Below, piece by piece: positions 18,487-29,172 of a stretch of DNA of 47,937 bases. The notes beneath the pieces were generated by a model. That model saw only the letters and a list, made by a program, of their open reading frames with translations. It did not search any database and was not told where the DNA came from. Both the position numbers and the translations under genes were made by a program. Each line of letters opens with the position of its first letter. Position 1 is the first letter of the stretch. Location: NCBI GenBank assembly GCA_019237205.1, contig JAFAHO010000146.1, positions 1 to 47,937 of the forward strand. The letters are read 5' to 3'. The DNA is from Hyphomicrobiales bacterium (lineage in GTDB: Bacteria; Pseudomonadota; Alphaproteobacteria; Rhizobiales; Beijerinckiaceae).

Positions 18487-18813
18487 TCAGCGGGTCGGGT
18501 CAGGCGCGGTGAAAATCACCACCTCATCCTTGAAGACGCGGTCGAGCTTTGCATGCGCCTCTTCATCGAGAAGGTCGCGGTCGACGCTCTGGGGTCCGAG
18601 AGCGGCCACCCGACGCTCCCAGCGGGCGCGCTCTTCTTTCAGGGCGGCAAGCTCGATTTTGAGCGTCTCAGCCTCAGCGTCATATTTCAACTTGGCTTTG
18701 AGCCCGTGCTCGCCGTTCGAGGCGCCCCATACGAGGTAGCCGCTCGCCACCCCGAGCACGAGATAGAACACGATCGGCAATACGATCGAGCGCAGGCGCG
18801 TCCTGACCACCAT
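18487..18813 (-). CDS. FtsB/DivIC-family septum formation initiator
   Basis: A 108-residue bitopic membrane protein: a short cytoplasmic N-terminus, one membrane helix (about 11-30), then a periplasmic coiled coil (about 38-72, AEAETLKIELAALKEERARW) and a C-terminal LLDEEAHAKLDRVFKDEVV. The order helix, coiled coil, then a DxxxLDEEAR-like stretch is typical of the alphaproteobacterial FtsB-like protein encoded after eno, which helps link FtsL and FtsQ in the division complex. It lies 48 bases after the eno stop in the same direction and is probably co-transcribed with it. Confidence 0.85.
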   Translation of the reverse strand: MVVRTRLRSIVLPIVFYLVLGVASGYLVWGASNGEHGLKAKLKYDAEAETLKIELAALKEERARWERRVAALGPQSVDRDLLDEEAHAKLDRVFKDEVVIFTAPDPTR

Positions 18814-18861
18814 GCGGCAATCTTCCCGGAACGTGATTAAGAAGACGTTACAGAACGAGAC

Positions 18862-20505
<1,644 letters not shown>

Positions 20506-20541
20506 CAAGAGGCGAGCCGCCTGCTGGCGTCTCGCCTCTTG
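20506..20541 (-). terminator. strong hairpin downstream of tgt
   Basis: CAAGAGGCGAG (20506-20516) and CTCGCCTCTTG (20531-20541) form an 11-base perfect stem with a 14-base loop that can itself fold (GCC-TGCT-GGC). It lies 60 bases past the tgt stop, so it probably ends the ppiA-ppiB-queA-tgt transcript, although no T-tract follows on the minus strand. Confidence 0.55.
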
Positions 20542-20600
20542 CATTTGGGGCGCTTCTTTATACTACTTGCAGGCGATCGTTTCTACTAAATATAGCGGCT

Positions 20601-21731
20601 TCAGGCGCCTTCGGCCTCGCCTTCGATCCACGCCCGTCGGATCTCGTCGACAAAGGCGCTGAGGCGCCCTTCACCGATTGCCCGCCGCGCCCCCGCCATC
20701 AGGTCCTGATAATAGGCGAGATTGACTTCCGTCAGTCCCATCATTGCGAGGATCTCGCCCGACTTGACGAGATGGCGCCAATAGGCGCGCGAAAAGGTCC
20801 GCGCAACCGACGAAGACGACAACGGATCGATCGGGCGCGCATCATCGGCAAAGCGCGCATTGCGGAGGTTGAGGCGGCCGCGGCGGGTGAAGACCATCCC
20901 ATGTCTCCCCGCGCGCGTCGGCATCACACAATCGAACATGTCGATCCCGCGCATGAGCGACTGCAGGAGATCGTCCGGCGCGCCCACGCCCATCAGATAG
21001 CGCGGCTTGTCTTCGGGCAAATGCGGGATCACCGTCTCGATCATGTCGAGCATCACTGATTGCGGCTCGCCGACCGCAAGCCCGCCGATCGCATAGCCGT
21101 CAAAGCCCATTGCGACGAGCGCTCGCGCGCTTGAGATACGCAAGTCCTTCTCGGCGCCGCCCTGGACGATGCTGAAAACCGCCCTGCCCTGCTGCGCCCC
21201 GAAGGCGATTTTTGACCGCTCGGCCCAGCGCAGCGACAGACGCATCGCGCGCTCCGCTTCTTCGCCGGAGCACGGCAGCCTGACGCATTCATCCAACTGC
21301 ATCTGGATGTCGGATCCGAGCAACCGCTGGATCTCCATCGCGCGCTCGGGCGTGAGTTCGTGCAACGAGCCGTCGATGTGCGACTGGAAGGCGACGCCTT
21401 TTTCGCTGAGCTTTCTGAGCTTGGCGAGGCTCATGATCTGGAACCCGCCCGAGTCGGTGAGGATCGGATGCGGCCAGTTCATGAACTTGTGCAGGCCGCC
21501 GAGCGAGGCGATGCGCTCGGCTCCGGGCGCCAGCATCAGGTGATAGGTGTTGGAGAGGACGATATCGGCGCCGAGCGCCCGCACCGCCTCCGGATACATC
21601 GCCTTGACCGTCGCCGCGGTCCCGACCGGCATGAAGGCCGGGGTCCTGATGACGCCGCGCGGGGTTGCGAGCGCGCCGAGGCGGGCGGCGCCGTCCACGG
21701 CGCTCACAGTGAAGGAAATGTCGTCCCTCAT
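20601..21731 (-). CDS. tgt: tRNA-guanine transglycosylase lacking the usual zinc ligands
   Basis: A 376-residue enzyme that exchanges guanine for preQ1 at position 34 of tRNAs with GUN anticodons. Catalytic features are present: Asp93 in [10 protein letters not shown], Asp147 in QMQLDECV, and the nucleophile Asp267 in [14 protein letters not shown]. The structural zinc site is not. The usual C-x-C-x-x-C motif reads SSSSVA, so Ser305, Ser307 and Ala310 stand at the Cys positions, and the His of the TEHN motif is Val336 (TEVN). The reading was confirmed from the codons. The rest of the domain aligns without a gap, so this looks like an adapted zinc-free form, possibly shared by relatives. It starts 16 bases after queA. 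Confidence 0.93.
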   Translation of the reverse strand: MRDDISFTVSAVDGAARLGALATPRGVIRTPAFMPVGTAATVKAMYPEAVRALGADIVLSNTYHLMLAPGAERIASLGGLHKFMNWPHPILTDSGGFQIMSLAKLRKLSEKGVAFQSHIDGSLHELTPERAMEIQRLLGSDIQMQLDECVRLPCSGEEAERAMRLSLRWAERSKIAFGAQQGRAVFSIVQGGAEKDLRISSARALVAMGFDGYAIGGLAVGEPQSVMLDMIETVIPHLPEDKPRYLMGVGAPDDLLQSLMRGIDMFDCVMPTRAGRHGMVFTRRGRLNLRNARFADDARPIDPLSSSSVARTFSRAYWRHLVKSGEILAMMGLTEVNLAYYQDLMAGARRAIGEGRLSAFVDEIRRAWIEGEAEGA

Positions 21732-21747
21732 GAATCGCTTCGGGAAT

Positions 21748-22833
21748 TCAGGCGTGTTCGGCGCCGATCAGCAGGCACGCGTCGCCATAGGAGTAAAAGC
21801 GATAGCCCGCTTCGATCGCGTGTGCATAGACCCCCCTTATCGTCTCGAGCCCGCTGAAGGCGGTCGCCAGCATGAGGAGCGTCGATCGCGGCAAATGGAA
21901 ATTGGTCATCAGCACGTCGACCGCGCGGAAACGGTAGCCGGGCGTGATGAAGATAGAGGTCTCGCGGGCGAACGAATGAATGCGCCCCTCTTCGTCCGCG
22001 GCGCTCTCGAGCAGGCGGGCGGAGGTCGTACCGACGCAGACGATGCGTCCCCCGTTGCGACGCGCGGCGTTGAGCGCCGTCGCGGTCGCGGAGTCGATCG
22101 CGCCCTCCTCTGCATGCATCGCGTGATCTCTCGTGTCCCTGACCTTCACCGGCAGAAAAGTGCCGGCGCCGACATGCAGCGTCACCCGATGAAGCGAGAC
22201 GCCGCGCCCAGCGATGCGCTCGACCAGAGCCGGCGTGAAATGGAGGCCCGCGGTCGGCGCCGCGACCGCTCCAGGTTCGGCGGCGAACATCGTCTGATAG
22301 TCGGCCCGGTCCTTCTCGCCCGGCGCGCGGCGCGCCGCGATATAGGGCGGCAGGGGAGGCGCGCCGAGGCGTTCGATCGCCTCGTCAAGCGCGGCGCCTG
22401 CAAATTCGAAACGCAACAGGACCTCGCCCTCATCGCCCTTCTCTTCGACTTCCGCGTCGAGCGCCGCCAGGAGACAGACACGACTTTCGGCCGTCTCGCC
22501 GAACCGGATGCGCTCGCCGGCCTTCAGCTTCTTGGCGGGGCGAGCGAGCGCCCGCCAGCGGCAGTCGTCGACGCGGCGGATCAAGGTCGCCTCGATCGAC
22601 GCGGCCGCATCGCCCCTGACGCGCACGCCCTCGAGCCGCGCGGCGATGACGCGCGTATCATTGACGACGAGCGCGTCGCCCGCGCGCAGAAAGTCCGGCA
22701 GGTCGGAGACGCGGGAATCCGTCAGCGCGCCATCGGCCCCGACGACGAGCATCCGCGCGCTGTCGCGAGGCGAAGCGGGCTCGAGCGCGATCCGCTCCGG
22801 CGGAAGGTCGAAATCGAAGGCGTCGACGCGCAT
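21748..22833 (-). CDS. queA: S-adenosylmethionine:tRNA ribosyltransferase-isomerase
   Basis: A 361-residue enzyme that transfers and isomerises the ribose of S-adenosylmethionine onto preQ1 in tRNA to give epoxyqueuosine. The N-terminus [19 protein letters not shown], then [49 protein letters not shown] and the C-terminal [19 protein letters not shown] are diagnostic. An in-frame ATG at 22857 would add eight Pro-rich residues; 22833 matches the family start. It lies directly upstream of tgt, placing the two modification steps in one transcript. Confidence 0.96.
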   Translation of the reverse strand: MRVDAFDFDLPPERIALEPASPRDSARMLVVGADGALTDSRVSDLPDFLRAGDALVVNDTRVIAARLEGVRVRGDAAASIEATLIRRVDDCRWRALARPAKKLKAGERIRFGETAESRVCLLAALDAEVEEKGDEGEVLLRFEFAGAALDEAIERLGAPPLPPYIAARRAPGEKDRADYQTMFAAEPGAVAAPTAGLHFTPALVERIAGRGVSLHRVTLHVGAGTFLPVKVRDTRDHAMHAEEGAIDSATATALNAARRNGGRIVCVGTTSARLLESAADEEGRIHSFARETSIFITPGYRFRAVDVLMTNFHLPRSTLLMLATAFSGLETIRGVYAHAIEAGYRFYSYGDACLLIGAEHA

Positions 22834-22936
22834 AGGCTTCAGAGGAGGCGGCGCCATTGGCCGCGAACGTGGATATCCAGGACGATCCTCGGATCACGTC
22901 TGGGGACGGCCGTGACCAGCCTGGAAGACCGTCCGC

Positions 22937-23389
22937 TCAGTTCAGCGTCGCCTTGATGATCTTGTCGGGATCCTTGACCGGTTCGCCGCGCTTGATCTTG
23001 TCGACGTTCTCCATCCCCGAGGTCACCTTGCCCCAGACGGTGTACTGGCGGTCGAGGAAGCGGGCGTCGCCGAAGCAGATGAAGAACTGCGAATTGGCCG
23101 AGTTCGGGCTCGAAGCGCGCGCCATCGAGACGGTGCCTCGGACATGCGGCTCGGGATTGAACTCGGCCTTGAGGTCGGGATATTTCGACCCGCCGGTTCC
23201 GGTCCCATGCGGACAGCCGGTCTGGGCCATGAAACCGTCGATCACGCGGTGAAAGACGACGCCGTCATAGAAGCCCTCTGAGACAAGCCGCTTGATGTGC
23301 GCGACGTGACCCGGCGCGACTGCCGGATTCATTTCGATGACGACCGGGCCCCTGGTGGTCTCCAGGGTCAGCGTGTTCCCTGTGCTCAT
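22937..23389 (-). CDS. ppiB: cytoplasmic cyclophilin-type peptidyl-prolyl isomerase
   Basis: A 150-residue cyclophilin without a signal peptide. The active-site stretch is FHRVIDGFMAQTGCP, with the partner motifs SANSQFFICFGD and WGKVTSGMENVDKI. It isomerises X-Pro bonds during folding in the cytosol. A strong GAGGAG ribosome-binding site overlaps the intergenic space after ppiA, which ends 16 bases upstream. Second gene of the ppiA-ppiB-queA-tgt run. Confidence 0.93.
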   Translation of the reverse strand: MSTGNTLTLETTRGPVVIEMNPAVAPGHVAHIKRLVSEGFYDGVVFHRVIDGFMAQTGCPHGTGTGGSKYPDLKAEFNPEPHVRGTVSMARASSPNSANSQFFICFGDARFLDRQYTVWGKVTSGMENVDKIKRGEPVKDPDKIIKATLN

Positions 23390-23405
23390 ACCTTGAATCT
23401 CCTCA

Positions 23406-23954
23406 TTATTTCGGTGCGCCGGCCATGCGCATGGTCACGATCTTGTCAGGGTTGGTCACCTGGCCGTTGTTGGCTTCCGTTCCAGCCTTGATCTTGTCGA
23501 CGACGTCCATGCCGGAGACGACCTCGCCGAATGCGGTATACTGGCCGTCGAGGAAGCTGGCGTCGCCGAAGACGATGAAGAACTGCGAATTGGCCGAATC
23601 CGGGTCCTGGGAACGCGCCATGCCGACGATCCCGCGGCTGAAATGCGTCTGGTTGAATTCCGCGGGGATGTTTGGCAGGTCCGAACCGCCCGACCCGGTG
23701 CCTGTGGGATCGCCCGTTTGCGCCATGAAGCCGGGGATGACGCGATGGAAGACGATGCCGTCATAGAACCCGCGCTTCACCAGCGTCTTGATCTGCGCGA
23801 CATGCTTCGGCGCCCAGTCAGGACGGAGCCGGATGACGACCTTGCCGTTCTTGGTCGTCAGGATGACGGTATTGTCTGCGTCCGCCGCCGCCCAGGCGGA
23901 CGGAGTGGCAAGAAGAGGAAGCGCCAGCGCGGCACGGCGGCTGAAAAGGAACAT
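23406..23954 (-). CDS. ppiA: periplasmic cyclophilin-type peptidyl-prolyl isomerase
   Basis: A 182-residue cyclophilin with a cleavable signal peptide (MFLFSRRAALALPLLATPSAWA, about 22 residues), so it acts in the periplasm. The catalytic FHRVIPGFMAQTGDP and SANSQFFIVFGD motifs match its cytoplasmic neighbour; the two are paralogues. A longer reading frame extends upstream to 24224, but the signal peptide and a GAGG ribosome-binding site place the start at 23954. First gene of the operon, divergent from the small secreted protein gene. Confidence 0.93.
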   Translation of the reverse strand: MFLFSRRAALALPLLATPSAWAAADADNTVILTTKNGKVVIRLRPDWAPKHVAQIKTLVKRGFYDGIVFHRVIPGFMAQTGDPTGTGSGGSDLPNIPAEFNQTHFSRGIVGMARSQDPDSANSQFFIVFGDASFLDGQYTAFGEVVSGMDVVDKIKAGTEANNGQVTNPDKIVTMRMAGAPK

Positions 23955-24213
23955 GCAGGGCCTCGGATTGCGCCGGCGCGGATCGCCGGCGCGGCGTGAT
24001 AGCAGGTTAAAGGCGCTTTGCAACCGCGTGAGCGCGTGTCGGCGCCTGTCGGCCGCCGGCGACGATCTGTCTCCGTTTGGCCACAGTTCCGGGGTCGCGC
24101 ACGCCAAATTTCGCCGCTTTTGCGAAATAGCTGGATTGTGGCGGCTGGGGGGCGCATAGTGGCTGGGAGGCCGCTCGGAGCCGGCTCGACTCACTAAACT
24201 CTGGCGTGTGTGA

Positions 24214-24618
24214 ATGAATTGCATCCCACTGGCCCTGGCAGGATTTGTTGTGCTTTTGGCGACGCCGCTCGCCGCCCAACCCGTCTCCCGGATCTGCGAC
24301 TACAAGGGCGAGGGCAAGTTCGGACCGCTCCAGGTCTCGTTCGATGAAACGAGCCGCTCCGTGACGGTGACGACACACGACGGACAGGTCTGGCGGTATC
24401 AGGACGGCGCCACGGGACCGATCAACCCGTCCAGCGCGAAGGACGATTTGGGCCCGGTTGAGCAATTCGTCAAACTTGGCCCCGACCGGGTCGAGGTCGG
24501 CTTCCGTTGGCCGGACGACGGATCGACCGGCCACCTTTCCTATTTCGACCCCGCGTCGTTCAAAAATCCCGCCAAGCGTTGCCTGTGGCGTTCTTTGTCG
24601 GACTTCGGGACCGGCTAA
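24214..24618 (+). CDS. small secreted protein of unknown function
   Basis: A 134-residue protein with a clear signal peptide (MNCIPLALAGFVVLLATPLAAQ, cleavage after about residue 21). The mature part is acidic and beta-rich, with two Cys residues (RICDYKG near the new N-terminus and RCLWRSL near the end) that could form a disulfide. The family is not recognised. Codon use resembles neighbouring genes, and it is transcribed divergently from ppiA, which supports it being real. It has no operon partner. Confidence 0.65.
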   Translation: MNCIPLALAGFVVLLATPLAAQPVSRICDYKGEGKFGPLQVSFDETSRSVTVTTHDGQVWRYQDGATGPINPSSAKDDLGPVEQFVKLGPDRVEVGFRWPDDGSTGHLSYFDPASFKNPAKRCLWRSLSDFGTG

Positions 24619-24743
24619 CGGCGATCGGATCCCCGGGCGGCGACGAAGGCGGCAGGCGAGCCCTGGCAAGGATACTCGCGCAACGGGTTCACGGCTGAAG
24701 CCGACGGCGCGCCGTATCCCAGCATCTGTACCGCACTCGTTCC

Positions 24744-26111
24744 CTACTCTGCCGCCACTTTGGGCAGATTGGCGAGCGAGGCTTCGAGCATCGCCTCGTC
24801 ATAGTCCTGATCGACGAGCTTGCCCGCGAAATAGTCCGCGTAGGCCTGCATGTCGAAATGACCATGGCCGCTGAGGTTGAACAGGATCGTCGGCGACCTG
24901 CCCTCCTCCCGCGCCTTCACCGCTTCGTCGATTGCGCCTTTGACCGCGTGATTGGCTTCCGGCGCCGGCACGATCCCCTCGGCGCGCGCGAACAGCACGC
25001 CGGCCTCGAAGCACGCGTTCTGATGATAGGCTCGCGCCTCGATGAGGCCGAGCTCCTTGCAGTGGCTGACCAGCGGCGACATCCCGTGATAGCGCAGGCC
25101 GCCGGCATGGAAACCTGGCGGAATGAACGTGGAGCCTAGCGTGTGCATCTTGACCAGCGGGGTCAGATGGGCCGTGTCCCCGAAATCAAAGGCGTATTTG
25201 CCGCGCGTCAGCGACGGACAGGCCGCGGGCTCGACCGCGATAATCCGCACATCTCGCTTGCGGCTGAGTTTTGCGCCAAGGAACGGAAAGGCGATCCCGG
25301 CGAAATTCGAGCCGCCGCCCGTGCAGCCGACAACGATGTCGGGATAGGCGCCCGCCATCTCCATCTGCGCGATCGCTTCCTGGCCGATCACGGTCTGATG
25401 CAGGAGCACGTGATTGAGCACGCTGCCGAGCGCATATTTGGTGTCGTCGTTCTGCGCGGCGACCTCGACGGCTTCCGAAATCGCAATTCCGAGGCTGCCG
25501 GGCGAGTCCGGATGTTCGGCGAGGATTCCCCGCCCGGAGGCGGTCTCCATGCTCGGGCTCGGGACGCATTGCGCTCCATAGGTCTCCATCAACGCCCGCC
25601 GATACGGCTTCTGGTTGTAGGAGACCCTGACCATGTAGACCTTGACGTCGAGTCCGAAGAGCGCGCCGGCGAAGGCGAGCGCAGATCCCCACTGACCGGC
25701 GCCGGTCTCGGTCGAGAGTTTTTTCACGCCCTCCGCCTTATTGTAGTAGGCCTGCGCCACCGCAGTATTCGGCTTATGGCTGCCGGCAGGGCTTACGCCC
25801 TCGTATTTGTAGAAAACGCGCGCCGTAGTGCCGAGCTTCTTTTCGAGCGCAAGTGCGCGATGGAGCGGGCTCGGGCGCCACATCCGGTAGACATCGCGCA
25901 CCGGTCCCGGAATCTCGATGTGCCGCTCGGCCGAGACTTCCTGGCCGATGAGCGCCATCGGGAAAAGCGGCGCGAGGTCGGCGGGGCCGATCGGCTGACC
26001 GGTGCCGGGGTGCAGAACCGGCGGCGGCGGAGCCGGCAGATCGGCCATGAGGTTGTACCAGGCGTGCGGAATCCGGTCCTCGCCCATCACATATTTGTGC
26101 TGATCGCTCAA
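24744..26111 (-). CDS. TrpB2-type tryptophan synthase beta-like enzyme
   Basis: A 455-residue fold-type II PLP enzyme of the TrpB2 group, longer than classical TrpB (about 400). The PLP lysine is K113 in [12 protein letters not shown], the phosphate loop is [10 protein letters not shown], and [14 protein letters not shown] is the substrate loop. TrpB2 proteins can join indole with serine to make tryptophan and usually act without TrpA; no trpA is nearby. The start is taken as TTG at 26111: GGGAGGG lies just upstream and the resulting N-terminus ([19 protein letters not shown]) matches the family, whereas the first ATG (26087) would lose it. It may serve as an indole-salvage enzyme; this is inference. 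Confidence 0.88.
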   Translation of the reverse strand: MSDQHKYVMGEDRIPHAWYNLMADLPAPPPPVLHPGTGQPIGPADLAPLFPMALIGQEVSAERHIEIPGPVRDVYRMWRPSPLHRALALEKKLGTTARVFYKYEGVSPAGSHKPNTAVAQAYYNKAEGVKKLSTETGAGQWGSALAFAGALFGLDVKVYMVRVSYNQKPYRRALMETYGAQCVPSPSMETASGRGILAEHPDSPGSLGIAISEAVEVAAQNDDTKYALGSVLNHVLLHQTVIGQEAIAQMEMAGAYPDIVVGCTGGGSNFAGIAFPFLGAKLSRKRDVRIIAVEPAACPSLTRGKYAFDFGDTAHLTPLVKMHTLGSTFIPPGFHAGGLRYHGMSPLVSHCKELGLIEARAYHQNACFEAGVLFARAEGIVPAPEANHAVKGAIDEAVKAREEGRSPTILFNLSGHGHFDMQAYADYFAGKLVDQDYDEAMLEASLANLPKVAAE

Positions 26112-26342
26112 ATGTCCCTCCCGACGCCGCCGCATCCCGGGGCGGCTTGGACGCACGCTAACACATCGACTTGCCTTCATTGAAAGGCTTTTTTCTCGCT
26201 TCGCGCGAGGCGACTTGCGCAGGAATGCGCACGACGCGCGGCGCACCCCTGCGGTTCGCTTGTGGTCGGATCGCTTGACAGAGCGGGAGGCGCTGCGCCA
26301 TCAGGCGCCTTCGGCCCCGGAGCCGATTGGCTTGGCCGAGCG

Positions 26343-27209
26343 ATGATCGATTTCAAAGACCTGCGTTACCGGCTGGAATATGCCGGGTTTCGACTGATCC
26401 AGGCAGCGATACTGGCCCTTCCGCTGGAGGCCGCGTCACGTGGATCCGGAATCGCGTGGCGATTGATTGCGCCGCATCTCTACCGTCAGAAGCGCGTGCT
26501 CAACAACCTGGCGCTCGCCTACCCGGATATGCCGCTCAAGGAGCGCAAAAGGATCGCCGCCGACATGTGGGAGAACCTCGGCCGCACCTTTGCCGAGTCC
26601 TTCCACCGCGATGAGGTCCTTGGCGGGGGGCGCATTCGGTTCGAGCCGGAGGAACGGTACGACGAGATCGCCCGCGGCGGCCCTTGCGTGATGTGCGCCC
26701 TGCACCTGGGCAACTGGGAGATCGTGGCGCAGGTGGGCAAACATGTGGGCAAGCCGCTGACCGGCGTCTATCAGCGACTCAGTAACCCCTATGTCGAGGA
26801 GGCGACCTTCAGGTTGCGCGCGCCCCTTTACGAGGGCGGCCTTCTGCCGAAGACCCCCGCGACCGCGCGCGCGATGTTGCGGAAGGCTAAGGAAGGAGGG
26901 TATCCGTCGTTTCTCGCTGACCTCCGCGATGACCGCGGCGCGCCGGTGCCCTTTTTCGGACGCGCTGCGCTGTCGAACGTCTTTCCGGCGCTGCTTGCGC
27001 GAACGACCGGCCTGCCGCTCTACGCATTCGCAGCGTTCCGGCTTCCCAACGTGCGATTCTCGATCCGGGCCGAGCCGGTGCCGGTCCCGCAGACCAACGA
27101 CCGCGAGGCCGACGCGCTCGTCGCAACCGCCTCCCTGCAAGCGCAGTTCGAAGCCTTCATCCGCGAGGCGCCGGAACAGTGGATGTGGGGTCACCGACGC
27201 TGGGATTAG
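26343..27209 (+). CDS. lipid A biosynthesis lauroyl acyltransferase-like protein
   Basis: A 288-residue LpxL/HtrB-superfamily acyltransferase. The catalytic H-x4-E motif is HLGNWE in CALHLGNWEIVAQ, followed by the usual KPLTGVYQRLSNPY and the C-terminal EQWMWGHRRW signature. Such enzymes add a secondary acyl chain to lipid A at the inner face of the inner membrane; an N-terminal hydrophobic segment (about 17-33) would anchor it. The start at 26343 gives MIDFKDLRYRLEYAGFRL, like other family members; an in-frame start further left is unlikely. Which chain or position is used cannot be read. Confidence 0.88.
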   Translation: MIDFKDLRYRLEYAGFRLIQAAILALPLEAASRGSGIAWRLIAPHLYRQKRVLNNLALAYPDMPLKERKRIAADMWENLGRTFAESFHRDEVLGGGRIRFEPEERYDEIARGGPCVMCALHLGNWEIVAQVGKHVGKPLTGVYQRLSNPYVEEATFRLRAPLYEGGLLPKTPATARAMLRKAKEGGYPSFLADLRDDRGAPVPFFGRAALSNVFPALLARTTGLPLYAFAAFRLPNVRFSIRAEPVPVPQTNDREADALVATASLQAQFEAFIREAPEQWMWGHRRWD

Positions 27210-27392
27210 CCGGCGAAACGCTGATCCTCGTCGGCGGCGCCGGGTGCGCCGGGTCGAAAGCACGCAAGGGAATCTGCCGACTGTCCGCCGATTTAGAGTT
27301 GCCCAGACCCTTCTGGGACGGCTAAGTCTCCTGGACGACGCCTCCAGGCTAACTGTGCAATGACCGCGTGTCCGACTATGCGAGGGCGAACG

Positions 27393-29141
27393 ATGACCGG
27401 CCGCAAGTTCTTGATTGTTCTGATCAAGCCGTCGCACTACGACGATGACGGCTATGTGATCCAGTGGCGGCGCTCGACAATCCCCTCGAACAGCCTCGCC
27501 AGCGTGTACGGCCTGCTCGCGCAATGCGCCGACGAACGAGTCCTCGGTCCCGAAGTGGATATCGAGATCGACGTCTATGACGAATGCAACACAATCGTCG
27601 ACATTCCGGGGATTTCCAACCGGATCAAGGCCGCCGGCGGCGGCTTTGTCGCGCTCGTTGGCGTTCAGTCGAATCAGTTTCCCCGTGCGCTCGACATCGG
27701 GCGGCAGTTTCGCGCTCGCGGCATGGCGGTCGCCGTCGGCGGCTTCCATGTCTCCGGATGCATGGCCATGTTGCCCGAGTTGCCGCCGGACCTGAAGGAA
27801 GCGCAGGCGCTCGGCATGATCCTCTACGCCGGCGAGGGCGAAGGCCGCCTCGAAGGGCTGCTGCGCGATATCGACGCCGGCGAGGCCAAGCCGCTATATA
27901 GTTACCTGAACGACATGCCCGATATGGCGTCCGCGGCGATCCCGGTGCTGCCGCGCTCCGTCGTGACGAGGGTGGCCGGCCATTACACGAGTTTCGACGC
28001 CGGGCGCGGCTGCCCGTTCCAGTGCAGCTTCTGCACCATCATCAACGTCCAGGGGCGGAAGTCGCGCTATCGAACCGCCGACGATGTCGAGGCGATCGTA
28101 CGCGCCAACGCCGCTCAGGACGTCACCCGCTTTTTTGTCACCGATGACAATTTCGCCCGCAACCGCAATTGGGAGCCGATCCTCGACCGCCTGATCGAAC
28201 TGCGCGAAATCCACGGGTTCAAGATCAGGCTCCTGTTGCAGGTCGACACGCTCTGCCATCGCATTCCGGGCTTCATCGAGAAGGCGGCGCGCGCCGGATG
28301 CAACGCGGTGTTCATCGGCCTCGAAAACATCAATCCCGAGTCGCTGATGGGGGCGAAGAAGCGGCAGAACAAGATCTGGGAATATCGCGATATGCTGCAG
28401 GCGTGGCGCCGCGCCAAGGTGATGACCTGGGCCGGCTACATCCTCGGCTTCCCGACCGATGCGCCCGAATCCATCGCGCGAGACATCGAAACCATCAAGC
28501 GCGAATTGCCGATCGACATTCTCGAATTTTTTTTCCTGACCCCCCTGCCCGGCTCGGAGGACCACAAGACGCTCTACCTCAAGGGGGCGCGCATGGACCC
28601 CGACATGAATAATTACGATCTCGAGCATGTTTGCGCCGATCACCCAATCATGTCGGCCGAGATCTGGCGGGGAGTCTATCGCGACGCCTGGGCGCGCTAC
28701 TATTCCGACGCGCATGTGGAGACCGTGCTTCGCCGGGCGGTGGCGAGCGGCATCAATCCGAAGAAGATCGTCGACGCTATGACGGTTTTTTCCGGATCAT
28801 CCCGGATCGAGGGCGTGCATCCGCTGCAGTTCGGCTATGTCAGGCGCAAGATCCGGACGCAGCGCCGGCATGGGCTGCCTGTCGTCAATCCACTTGTCTT
28901 TTATCCCTGGCGCGCGCTCGACTTCGCCAAGGTCGCCGCGAATTGGGCGGCGCTGGCGCTCCGCCACCGGGCCATCCTGCGTCGCGTTCTCGCCGTCAAG
29001 GACGGCGCAACATATGTCGACGAGTCGCTCCGGCCGCCGACTGAAGCCGATCGGAACGCGGATTTCGTCACAGCTTTCGCCGACAAGATTCCCGACACTT
29101 ACGGCGCGCCGAAGCGAGAGCCCGCACAAGCTGCCGGGTGA
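27393..29141 (+). CDS. B12-binding-domain radical SAM protein of unknown substrate
   Basis: A 582-residue class B radical SAM enzyme. The N-terminal 130 residues have the alternating pattern of a cobalamin-binding domain (ALVGVQSNQFPRALDIG, AVAVGGFHVSG), though the classical D-x-H-x-x-G motif is not evident. The [4Fe-4S] site is C207-PFQ-C211-SF-C214 in DAGRGCPFQCSFCT. IGLENINPESL and TWAGYILGFPTDAPESI are usual strand motifs of the barrel. A basic C-terminal extension (about 430-582) is of unknown role. Related proteins include hopanoid and other lipid methylases and the BchE/magnesium-cyclase group, but no specific activity is claimed. The third ATG, with GAGGG upstream, is chosen. The esterase gene follows 31 bases after it. 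Confidence 0.85.
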   Translation: MTGRKFLIVLIKPSHYDDDGYVIQWRRSTIPSNSLASVYGLLAQCADERVLGPEVDIEIDVYDECNTIVDIPGISNRIKAAGGGFVALVGVQSNQFPRALDIGRQFRARGMAVAVGGFHVSGCMAMLPELPPDLKEAQALGMILYAGEGEGRLEGLLRDIDAGEAKPLYSYLNDMPDMASAAIPVLPRSVVTRVAGHYTSFDAGRGCPFQCSFCTIINVQGRKSRYRTADDVEAIVRANAAQDVTRFFVTDDNFARNRNWEPILDRLIELREIHGFKIRLLLQVDTLCHRIPGFIEKAARAGCNAVFIGLENINPESLMGAKKRQNKIWEYRDMLQAWRRAKVMTWAGYILGFPTDAPESIARDIETIKRELPIDILEFFFLTPLPGSEDHKTLYLKGARMDPDMNNYDLEHVCADHPIMSAEIWRGVYRDAWARYYSDAHVETVLRRAVASGINPKKIVDAMTVFSGSSRIEGVHPLQFGYVRRKIRTQRRHGLPVVNPLVFYPWRALDFAKVAANWAALALRHRAILRRVLAVKDGATYVDESLRPPTEADRNADFVTAFADKIPDTYGAPKREPAQAAG

Positions 29142-29172
29142 GCGACGGCCAGCGTGTCGAGAGGGAGGATCT

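Noticed and set aside
21547-22956. 469-codon plus-strand frame opposite tgt and queA
   Set aside because: Spans two well-identified genes on the other strand and lacks any domain feature.
26436-27749. 437-codon minus-strand frame opposite the acyltransferase and radical SAM genes
   Set aside because: No motif and it crosses two real genes; a GC artefact.
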